Part shown: one piece after another, positions 33,847 through 43,902 of the stretch
Numbering within the stretch: the stretch's first letter is position 1
Layout of the letters: every line of letters starts with the position of its first letter
From: Azolla caroliniana
Taxonomy: Eukaryota; Polypodiophyta
NCBI GenBank assembly: GCA_043228905.1
Contig: JBHGNT010000002.1
Location: 11,408,001-11,472,000, forward strand
DNA length: 64,000 nucleotides
Reading direction: 5' to 3'
Notes under the pieces: model-generated
Databases searched by the model: none
Told to the model about the DNA's origin: nothing
The model's input: the letters and a program-made list of their open reading frames with translations, nothing else
Program-made: the position numbers and the translations under genes

Positions 33847-35121
33847 TCCTCCTCCACCGGCAGTAGAAACCCACCCCCACCAACCTTGAGCTCCCGCAAC
33901 GTTATGTCAGTGAACCGGTGTCCTATGCTGGCCGGATTCTGCAAACTTGGGTCGGACGTGACCCCCTTTATCCACTCCCTACGGCCCTCGGGCAAGGGAG
34001 CTGCGATTGGCCTCACCTTCCGGTCCACAATCTTGTACCTCGTATCCACGTGGGCCGTCTGATCAGACCTGACCCTTTCCCCAAGGTCAGCGATGACTTC
34101 GTACATCTCCACATAACTAACCGGAACCGTCCGGTCCTCACTGAGGCCTTCTACGAACACCTTTCGTAGTGCCACCAAGGTGTCCTCAAAAGAGACCGCC
34201 TCGACGGCGCCGCTAATTTCTTCATCGAGGGCGAGGACTCCGCACGTCCTGAGTCGTTCCTCCACTCGCTTCCTTTCCCGGCCGTTGATGTCGGTTATTG
34301 TACAGCCTCCGTTATCGGAGAAGCAAATTTTCCTTCCTATGGTACATGTGTGGGGTTTCTCCATGGTGCCCGGACTATCGCGGCCCCATGCCTTGATAGC
34401 CCTCTCTAAAAATCCCCTCGGTTATCGCCGCCGAGGGTCTCGCGATTACGCTCATGGTTCTCCCACACGGTCAGGAATTGGACGGAACGACATCTGTCTT
34501 GGCTTTTGACGTGCGCATACGCCAAACCGTTGTCAAGCACTTTGGTCTCCATGCACACCGCCGTTATGTATGGTTCGCCGAGAATCACCGGGTGTGAGGA
34601 CGTCGCCTGCACGAAGAAGTGTTGGTCAATCTCGACATCCCCAATCTTCACGCTTACATTTGGGCACGCCCCGTGCAGTTCCTCCGTAGTGCGTGTCACC
34701 GCACGTATTTTCCAGTCATTCTTGTAATGATGGGCCACTTCCCCTTTTTGTAGAAATCCATGGACATCAGGTTGATCACCAAGCCGTGGTCTATCAACGC
34801 CACCACCAGCTCCTGGACGTCACCGATCCGAACAGGGGTCTCTATCGTGGACCTGGCCCAGTGTAACTTCGAATAATGGCGTCCCGCCAACTCGTCCTCT
34901 AGGGTCATGTCTTCCAGGTGCATCGTCCGCACCTCCACAGGCTTGTCCAGTTCCAGCTCCATCGAGAGCCGCTTCCGCTTCACCAAGTCCACAATAGAAT
35001 CATGGAACTCCTTCTTTGCGATCCCAAGCATTTCCCGTAGCAACAGCTCAACCTTTCTGTCAAGAATCCGCTCCTCTAGGACCGTCCGTAGGTCCATGGT
35101 TCTTTCAATATCGGTGCTCAA
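33847..35121 (-). pseudogene. G2 protease region
   Basis: The frame 35121-34696 ends in VVALIDHGLVINLMS, with a DHG active site as in G1. The next frame (34738-34406) gives VKIGDVEIDQHFFVQATSSH and ILGEPYITAV. The frame 34364-33801 encodes the stretch before RT (FSDNGGCTITDINGRERK, VDTRYKIVDRKVRPIAAPLP) up to the G3 junction. Confidence 0.75.
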
Positions 35122-35205
35122 ACAGTAACCAACTTTCTTTGCTTTATCCGGTGTGCCGACAACACCGGCGTCATTCTGCTTTGGCCCGAACCAGGTCTCA
35201 TACCG

Positions 35206-36233
35206 CTACGAGGGTCCGGCCTCTCCGGCCTTTCCTGCACGCTTGTCTTCTACCAGAACCTCGTAGTTTTGGCACGCGGCTTCCACGAAGCCGGTCTTTT
35301 CTTCAACCAGATCGCTCCACCCGGTGACCTCCCGAACCCGTGTTTCCGCACAGTCTGCTTCCTCCCTTCTCAACCGCACGTCAGCGAGGCCTTCTAGCAC
35401 CACCGGCCAGAACCCGGAGTCTTTCATCTTCCGGCCTTCGTCACTCCCAACCCAAATTCCTGCCGACGTCGAGTAGTGGATGGTCTTTGCGTGGCGCATC
35501 GTTGCTTCTTCCATCAGTCTTTTCATTCCTCCCTGTCCGATATTCTCGCTACGTGCACCCTCCCATTCCATAGGTATACCACATTAGCCCTTATTGCTTC
35601 TGTGAAGTCCACGCAGTCCTTTTGGACGTGACCGACCGCGTCACACCACAAGCACCGATGCCCACCCGGAGGCCTTCGGTCACGAGGCTGCTCACCGCCG
35701 TCCCTCCTCGCTTATGCAATCTGGAGGTCTCGTACCATTTGCATCAGTTCTTCTAGAGCCGCTTTGCCCGACGGGCCCTTGACCCAGATGAGCCTCTCTC
35801 AAGCCAATCCCGGGTTTCCTCCTTGCGCGCCGGCGGGGGTCCCTCGAGGTTTCTTGCCGCAACTGCTCCTGCCTCCAACGAGCCCTTGTCGACCCACTCA
35901 CGCCATTTGTCGAAACGGCCGCAGACCCCTTTTACCAGGGCCCAGTCGGTCGTCACCCCATCGTCCGTCTCCAGCAAGAGACCCACTTGTTCCCGATCCC
36001 GCATGTCCACAACTTTGACGAACAAAAGTACACGGCTCGTGCCAGTACGGTCATGTCCAGTGCTGAGAGGCGTGGGAAGCGTTCCTCAAACTCCCAGAGG
36101 AGCGTCGACGCATTCCTCCGCTTTCCTGGGGTCTCCACCCAATCCATAAAGTCCCGCTTGAATAACCGAAGCGTGTCATCAAGCCCGTACCGTTCGAGGA
36201 GCCGTGCTTCAAATTCCCCCCAGGTCCGGCATC
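35206..36233 (-). pseudogene. G2 gag, 3' part
   Basis: It continues from the C5 junction with the capsid (DFMDWVETPGKRRNASTLLW, FEERFPRLSALDMTVLARA, GVTTDWALVKGVCGRFDKWR). Then come a frameshifted CCHC knuckle near 35660 and a last part (GQGGMKRLMEEATMRHAKTI). The N-terminus lies at 54803-55062 on the other side of C5. Confidence 0.8.
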
Positions 36234-36238
36234 CAGCC

Positions 36239-36681
36239 TGAAAAAGATTATGTGCGGAAGCAATAGAAAACCGAACACAGAAAATAGGGAGGTTTAATGG
36301 AGAGCTTGAATATACACAGTACGTGGGAGAGACAAAGAGAACACACAGAAACTAAATTCAAAAAATAATACTCAATCTGTACATAGAATGTGCTCAGTGA
36401 GCACTTTTATACAAGTCCATACGGACTGACAGAAGTACTGACACGTACTTCAATACTCATAACTGAGCTCTACACTAACTCCCAAAATATATTCCTATGC
36501 GGAATATCTTTCCAACGGCCTCGCGGTTTACGAACCGCTACGGCTTCTCGTTACGCACCAGTTTGCGTAACGGTTTACACACCCATTTTACGCACAGGTC
36601 CGGCTTAACTGATCGGCCCCAACCGATCCGGTTCTCGGCTTGCACAATCGATCTGGCCAATGTTGAGCTTGTATCTCAACA
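36239..36681 (-). repeat. 3' LTR of C5
   Basis: It starts TGAAAAAGATTATGTGCGG and ends GTATCTCAACA. The polypurine tract CTCCCCCTCAAG (+ strand) follows. It is very similar to 54355-54797 and to the C7 LTR. Confidence 0.9.
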
Positions 36682-36899
36682 CTCCCCCTCAAGCTCAACT
36701 TGAGGTTCCATCTGCTCTTCCGAATCTGCACTCCGGTTCCTTCTAGCTTCATGCCTTGCTCGCGCTCCTGACCTGTTCGATTCCGCGTGCCTCGACCCTT
36801 CCGGTCGGCTTGTTTGCTCACACGGCCCTTCTCAGGTTCCTTGTTGTTGCGGTGTTGGCGCCTCTTCTGTTGCCTTCTCTTCCGCTTGGCCCTTGGTTG

Positions 36900-38830
36900 A
36901 TTCAGCATATCTGAACCGATTCGGCTTCCTCCGATCGGTTTTCGCTCTCGTCTGAGTTGGTTGTCTCCAACTCGTCTTTGGTCTTCTCGCCCTTAATGGC
37001 TTTGTCTCCCCCACACTTGGTTGGCTTCGGCTCTTTCTTTTGTATGCTCCCCTTATGTCCGCTTTCGGACTCTTCCGCGGATCTGCCCTCAACTTCTTCA
37101 GCCAATCCGAAATCGAATTCGTCATCTGACTCGGCGTCTCGATCTTCTCCACTCCTTTCCTGCTCCCTTCCGTGGTCATCATGGATGTCTCTCCCCCTCA
37201 AGTTCAGCACGTTGAGGTGACGCAACCCAAGAGTACCCGAGAATTGTTGCAACTTGTCCAAACCAAGAGTCTTGGTGAAGATGTCGGTGTTCTACCGATC
37301 CGTCGGAACAAACTAAAGTTCGAATTCACCGGGGAGGACACGCTCATGGACGAAATGGTAGTGCACCTCAATGTGCTTAGCCCGGGCATGGAAGACGGGG
37401 TTCTTAGCTAGTTGGATGCTATTGAGGTTGTCGCAGTAGATTGACATTGGATCGGATACCTCCACCTGCAGATCCTTAAGTAGCCACTTCAACCATATGG
37501 CTTCGCATGTCGCGATAGCCACTCCTCTATACTCGGCTTCGGTGCTCGACAACACAACTGTCGGTTGCTTCTTGCTACTCCACGTGATCGTTGCACTCCC
37601 GAGAGAGAACGCGAAACCGGACGTGGAGCGGCGATCACCGGCATTTTCGGCCCAATTAGCATCGGTGTAACCGACCAATTGCGTGGCAGTATCAGCCCGA
37701 TATAGTAGCCCCCGATCCTTAGTGCCACTGACATACCGGAGTACGCGTTGTGCGCACTGAAGGTGCTCCTCGTTCGCACCATGAACTGACTGATAACCCC
37801 GACCGGGTAGCTGAGATCTGGTCGGGTGATGGTATGGTATATAAGGCTTCCGACTATTTGTCGGAACCTCGTCGGGTCGCATACCTTTCCGGAATCGGGG
37901 CGAAGCTTGACGGTTCTATCCAGAGGAGTCGATACAGACTTATAGTCGGCCATCCTGAATTTGAAGAGCATACTTAGCACGTAATGCCGTTGGCGGATTA
38001 GTATGCCTTCGGGGGTGCGAATCACTTCGATCCCGAGGAAGTAATGAAGGTCCCCCAGATCCTTCATGTCAAATCACGTTGCGAGCTGGAGCTTTACGCG
38101 GTCAATGTCACCAAGGTCGGTGCTGGTGATGACCAAGTCATCAACATAAAGTAAAATACTAACCGGCCCAAGTCGACCTTTCCAGGTGAATAGTGAGGAG
38201 TCTGATTTTGACATCGCAAAGCCCAACTGACGCAATCGTTGCATGATCTTCGCATTCCAAGCACGTGGGGCTTGCTTTAGTCCGTAAAGGGACTTCTTCA
38301 ATCAGCACACTACCAAAGTGTTCGTTCCGGAGTGAAATCCGGGGGGCTTTACCATGTACACTTGTTCCTCAAGCTCACCTTGCAAGAACGCATTCCTTAC
38401 ATCCATCTAATGTAAGTGCCACCCCTTTGCCGCAGCGACCACGAGCAAAACACGGGCGGTCGTCATCTTCACGACCGGCGCAAACGTCTCATCGTAGTCG
38501 ACGCCGTGTTTCTGCATGTAGCCTTTCGCTACTAGTCGGGCCTTGTATCGGTTGACCGAGCCGTTAGTGTTGTACTTGACCTTGTACACCCACCTATATC
38601 CGATCAGCTTCACACCTTTTGGTGCGTCAACCAGGTCCCAAGTTTCATTCTCCGCCAAAGCGTGCATCTCTTCCTCCATTGTGGCATGCCAATTCGCGTC
38701 CTTCGCCGCTTCTGCATAGCTCTCCGGCTCACGCACTTCCGCTACACGTGTCATGTATGCATAGTGATGCGCCATGTACACAAGGTTCTTCTGGCGGGTT
38801 GATCGGCGCAATTGCTCATTAGCCAAAGTT
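36900..38830 (-). pseudogene. C5 reverse transcriptase and RNase H
   Basis: RT shows [39 protein letters not shown] and [11 protein letters not shown] near 38140. RNase H (37882-37313) shows GYTDANWAENAGDRRSTSGF, VVLSSTEAEYRGVAIATCE and HFVHERVLPGEFEL, then DKLQQFSGTLGLRHLNVLNL near 37250. A stop at 38407 and frameshifts near 38074 and 37850 inactivate it. Confidence 0.85.
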
Positions 38831-40418
38831 AAGGCTTACTTGGCCAACGCGGACTTCTGTCTCGAAAACCCGTCCGTCGTCACTTCCCTCGGAGTCGGAC
38901 TCACATCGATCCGACTCATTCCTATCCGTGCCGTAATCCGACACCTTCTTCTGCCCTTTTTCTTTGTGTGTCAGCCATCTCCTCGGCTTCCTGCGCAAGG
39001 AATGCACGACTCTTCATTAGACTGGTCAAACCGACTCAGTCGTCCATCCGGTCCGCTTAACCGAAATGAAATCGAACTCTCTTCGCGGGTCCCGATTTCA
39101 GGCTCATCCAGAGGCATCTCAGCCTCGCTGACCTCATCATCAGAACTCGGATTTGAGGTGAGATCCGGAGTCAGAGGCAAGTACCAGGACGCGGACTCGT
39201 CAAACACAATGTCACGGCTCATGCGCGCTTGTTTGGTGCGAGGGTTATAACACTTGTAACTCTTCTGCTCGTCCGAGTAGACGACTAAGATACACTTCTT
39301 GGCTTTCGCATCCAACTTCCTCTGTTTCTCCTTCGGTAATGCACATATGCAATGCTACCGAAAACGCTCAAGTGTCGTAGATTCGGCTTCCTTCCGAAAT
39401 ACTGCTCATGCACCGACACTTTGTCTCCGATCCGATTTTGGATGTATACCGCGGTTTGTACCGCCTCGGCCCAATAGAACTTGGGCAAGCTCTTCTCCTC
39501 CAGCATTGCCCGTGCCACTTCTACAATTGACCGGTTCTTCCTCTCGGCCACGCCGTTTTGCTCCAGCGTGTATCTACAACTGAATTCGCGCTGAATTCCC
39601 ATCTGTTGCAGATAGCCGTTGAATTGACCAGAAAAGTATTCTTTTCCGCCATCCGACCGCAAAGACTTGATCTTTCGTCCTATTTTTGTTTCCACAAACC
39701 CTTTGAGATCCCAGAAACAGTCGAAGACTTCACTCTTCTTCTCGATGAGGTAGATCCACGTGTGCCGCGTATAGTCGTCAATGAAGGAGACAAAATATCG
39801 ATTCCTGCCAAGACTAACGTTCTGTGCCGGCCCCCATACATCGGAATGTATCAAGTCATGCTTGTTCCGGCTCCGATTACGCCCATTAGGGAAAGGAATT
39901 CGGTATTGCTTCCCTAGCTGGCAAGCTTCACAAATTTGCGCCTTTCAGCCACTAAATTTGGGCAATCCGAACACCACTTGTTTCGATTGCAGGTCCTAAA
40001 GTCGCTGATAGTTGACGTGGCCTATCCTCTTGTGCCATAAGTCAATATCCGACTCGACTTTTTGTTCTTTCGCAAACATTGCAGTGCCACCATCACTAGA
40101 GTCGAGGATAAACATCCTCCCGTCTCTACGACCTTGCGCAATAACTCGGCCTTCTTCTTCGATGAAGCACCCGAGATGCGTGAACCGGACTTGCATCCCC
40201 TGGTCGACGATTTGCCCGACCGACACTAGATTCTTCGTGATTGTCGGGACATGTAACACGTTCATAAGTTTCCCTTTCTACCCACCATGGCTCAAGGGAA
40301 CCTCACCGACATACGCAATCAGATGCAGAGTGTCATCTCCAGTTGAGACTACTCCCGGTTGCATCGGTTTTCCTAGGTATGAGAACCACTCCTTGTGGCA
40401 CATCATGTGGTTTGATGT
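38831..40418 (-). pseudogene. C5 protease end, integrase and linker
   Basis: Starting beside N1 it reads HMMCHKEWFSYLGKPMQPGV, then VLHVPTITKNLVSVGQIVD. The integrase has LWHKRIGHVNYQRL, CEACQLGKQ, HSDVWGPAQNVSLGRNRYFV, SDGGKEYFSGQF and NGVAERKNRSIVEVARAM. A 189-codon core is open (39854-39285). Stops at about 40280, 39996 and 39944 break it upstream. Confidence 0.85.
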
Positions 40419-41246
40419 TGTCGTTGCATTTCGGCTCCGAATCATTTTGGACTAGGAGGAGGAAGAATTTGAGATGAGTTTGGTTATGAATAGATTTTAA
40501 GAAAGAGATATAAAAACTTGTGAATCCCGCAAGTATAGATTATTAGATTTATTAATATTTAGAATCCAAAATAACAATTTATCATAGATTGGAAGAGATA
40601 GATTATATAAAACTTCGTGAATCCCACGAGTATAGTTTATCAATTGGTGTTCTAGAAAATATATCCAATTTCCAAATATTCCACACACCCCATTACATTG
40701 AGCTCCGCATCATTATATAGTGATGAGAGAGTCTTAACAATCCATGCTTTTTCTATATATAGACTCTATGCTTTTTCTAAAGTGATCCTACTTTTTCTAA
40801 TTTGATGCGTTTTTTATGGTGTTCATGCACGCTACATGTGCATGCGTAGCTTTTTCTTTTATCATGCGTTTTCTTCTAACTAAAGTTTATCCTAGCGTGA
40901 ACTTACCTTTCTATATGGGACATTTTACCTTTTTAACACTAATGATATGTTAATGTAATGGTAAGGCTTTACATTATTAATATGGAGGTATAGGGTTCGA
41001 ATCTTGCCCTATGCATGTAACAATCTTTTCTTTTATTTACAATTTTGTCTCTTCATCCGGTGAGAGACTCTCACCAGCCTTCTCATCCGATTCTTGTCGG
41101 TTTTCTCTATCTATCTCTTGGCGGGTCCCCTTACCGGGTTCGGTCCTTACCGGTTCCTCCTTTCGGTTCTCACCGGGTACTCCATGTCCTATTCGGAGAG
41201 ACCAAAAATGTAATTTTTCACGTAGTGTGTGAATTACACTACGACA
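40419..41246 (-). repeat. 3' LTR of N1
   Basis: It contains the sequence continuous across the T1 insertion site, which allows the T1 ends to be read off. A tRNA-like pair of boxes lies near 40957-41015 (ATGGTAAGGC and GGGTTCGAATC). Confidence 0.9.
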
Positions 41247-41289
41247 CTCGCCCCCTCCGAACCCACACATCCTCCGGTATGTGCCAAAA

Positions 41290-43287
41290 CTGTCGGTGAT
41301 TGTTAGTCTTTTCCATCTGGTCTCTGCCCGATTGGTATCGTCGCCAGTCTTGTTGTCGGTTTTGTTCGGTTGCCGATTCTCGTATTTCTCCTTTACCCTC
41401 TGTTTTTCTAGCTATGTCGACTTTGTCTCTCCATTTTGAGCACATCCATTCTTTCCACCCAAACCATTGTCGCCATCCGATCCACCATAGTCTTGGTTCA
41501 CTGTTTGCATGGCCATGGTCGGTTGTCGCGGCTCCTCATGCTCCTCTTAAGCATAACCCTTCATGTCTTGTGCATGTTCCTGCTTCCCACTTTGTTCACT
41601 TTTGTCGTATAATCTTGCGTTAGAGTTGACAATCTTCATGTTGGAGCTCTCCTTCTTTGTTGAGATCTCATCCTTGGTAAAATCCTTCAAATCCGCATGG
41701 CCCGCTTGGTCCTTGTTCATCCGTGGTAGTGTCTTTTCTTGGCCTCTTCGTTGTAATCATCGGCCTCAATCTTTCGACCCCTGGTTTAGTTGGATTAGCT
41801 TCTTTCGGATTCGGTCTCGTTCAATCCGCTTTCGGTTGGATCATATTAGCTTCTTTCCAATTCGGTCTCGTCCGATCGGCTTTCAGTTAGATTGGCTTCC
41901 GATCGGATTCGTATTCGGCCGAATCAGACTCGGTTGATCGGTTTGGACCGAGTCGCCCCCCTTCTAGGTCGGTTTTTGTTTAGATCAGAATTTCGTCCGG
42001 ATCATCTTCCATCCGAATCGGCTTCCGACTTTACCTTTCTTGCCGCCACCTCACGTCTCTCCGGTCTCACGTTGGTACTCGACACAACCGCCGAAGTCTC
42101 TAGAATTAGTGGGTAGGAATCCTTGGTATTACTGTCCACCGTCGTTTCACCCATAGCCACCTTCTCGGTTATCTCTCCGTCGTATCCATCGGCGTCGACC
42201 TTCGTTTTCTCTCCACCACCTTCTGTCTCTTCGGTCTCACGTTGCCTTTCGAACGCAACCACCGGAGTCTCTGGAATCAGTGGTGAGAAAGTTCGATACG
42301 GTCATACGCCATCGATTTGTCCATAGCCACCTCCGATTCGATGTCATCTTTTGTGGAGACCTCCTCAATCAAGTCCACCTCGCACTCTTTATCTCCCTCG
42401 ATCATGCAAGCATCGATTATGCTTACCCCTTTTTCACCCGATGTTTCGGATACTTGTATTCCGAAACCTTCTTCCGTTCTTGAAGTGGTGTTCACCACTC
42501 TCAAGTCATCGATCTTATCCTTGGTAGTCGTTCTTTCGCAAGACAAGAGGATGCCTTGTTCCACACCCTCTCCAATGGTACCGTCGAATCGTACTTCGGC
42601 CTTCATATCAGCCACATCGTTCATCCTTAATCGATCATCCCTTATAGGCCATGTTGTTGCTGACAATATTCTCTTCTTCCTCTCATCCTGTCTCCGGCAT
42701 ATCCTTTCGACGTCGGCCCAATCCTCAGTAAGGCCATGTGCACCGTCATCATCTTCGAGTTCGATCCCAATGTCCATCCTTTCTTTCCGATCGATCGACT
42801 TCACGAACATTAGGACTTTATACATCCCCACCAATTGTTGTTCCCGCTCCGAGAGTCGAGCAAACCGGTGCTCGAACTCTAGGAATGCTTGTGTTGCACT
42901 TCAGTGGGTCTTCTCCGATGCCACCCATTCATCGAACTCTCGCCGATCTCGTCCCTTCGATCTCTCGTAGTCATATGCCTCTCGTAAAGCTTCTTCAAAG
43001 GACCCCCATGTTGGGTTTTGTTGTCGTATCTTGTAGATTCTCTCTTGTAACCCATCTGTGGCTACCTGGCTGAAGGATATCACTTGCAATCCTTCCGGTA
43101 TCCCACATCGCATCATCTCCACCTTGTATTCACATAGATAGCGTGACACATCATTTCCGTTGAATTGCCCATTTCATTGCACAAGCCACGCTACTGCCGA
43201 CTTCATCTCCGACATCGCACGTTGCTCTTGTTGCATCCGCTCAATCATCATCATCATTATGCTCATCGCCTCTTGTTGATTCTCCAT
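41290..43287 (-). pseudogene. N1 gag
   Basis: The start at 43287 gives MENQQEAMSIMMMMIERMQQ, then GQFNGNDVSRYLCEYKVEMM and FEEALREAYDYERSKGRDRR. The frame 42834-42277 has YKVLMFVKSIDRKERMDIGI and LTEDWADVERICRRQDER, which corresponds to the capsid of G1 and G2. The rest down to about 41290 is charged, low in similarity and broken. No polymerase domain is present. Confidence 0.75.
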
Positions 43288-43325
43288 CTCCTTGCCACCC
43301 GCCTTCACGTCGGGTTCACCACTTG

Positions 43326-43498
43326 TGTCGTGCCTTTCGGCTCCAAATTGTTGCGTGAGTCGAGTGGGAACCGCCGAGGTTTTGGACTAGGACGAGGAAG
43401 AATTTGAGACGAGTTTGGTTATGAATAGATTATAAGAAAGAGATATAAAAACTTGTGAATCCCACAAGTATAGATTATTAGATTTATTAATATTAATA
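43326..43498 (-). repeat. N1 5' LTR, part outside the left end of T1
   Basis: It matches 40419 onward up to TTATTAATATT, where similarity ends. TAATA (43494-43498) is the left copy of the presumed T1 target duplication. It has 22 bp near 43350-43375 that the other LTR lacks. Confidence 0.85.
43494..43498. repeat. T1 target-site duplication, left copy (TAATA)
   Basis: TAATA recurs at 52587-52591 directly after T1. It is the longest direct repeat at the two junctions. The empty site in the other N1 LTR differs by about ten bases here, so the duplication is likely but not proven. Confidence 0.6.
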
Positions 43499-43516
43499 TT
43501 CACGTTCGCGTTCACA

Positions 43517-43534
43517 AGTGGAAGGATCGCGCAT
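43517..43534 (+). repeat. T1 left terminal inverted repeat
   Basis: AGTGGAAGGATCGCGCAT pairs with AGTGGAAAGATTGTGCAT at the other end (read on -). The three differences are all transitions. It lies 18 bp inside the presumed border, while its partner lies 2 bp inside, so the left border may be shifted. Confidence 0.65.
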
Positions 43535-43902
43535 AAATGGAAGGACAAGGAATATTTTGGTTGATTTTAGTACTTTTTCAATGATTTTACAAAATACATT
43601 GATACCAGTATCATACATGTTCAAATATACTATGAAAAAGGTTAAAAATCCCCTATTTTTGTGATTTAGAAGTAACTAAAAAATGAGGAATTTCAAAAAG
43701 TTACATTCACAATTTATATCACAAACTTTACAACCAATGTTATTTTATAAGAAACGATTTTTTAGAAATCATAAGAATTCAAAACACATGCTTTTATATT
43801 ACTCGATTTGTTACAAGCGGAATGTAGTTACACTTAATAACCAAAAATACATTCATGATCACTCCGTTACGGAGAATCACTACTATAACTAATATACAAT
43901 GA
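43535..43902. other. T1 left subterminal non-coding region
   Basis: AT-rich sequence downstream of the transposase-like gene. It has a second weak copy of the terminal motif (AAATGGAAGGACAAGG at 43535). Otherwise I see nothing distinctive. Confidence 0.5.

Noticed and set aside
35764-36149. Pro/Ser/Arg-rich + strand open frames
   Set aside because: They are antisense shadows of the G2 gag on the - strand.
42317-42970. 217-codon + strand open frame over the N1 gag
   Set aside because: It is the antisense of gag, Ser-rich through codon mirroring, with no recognisable domain.
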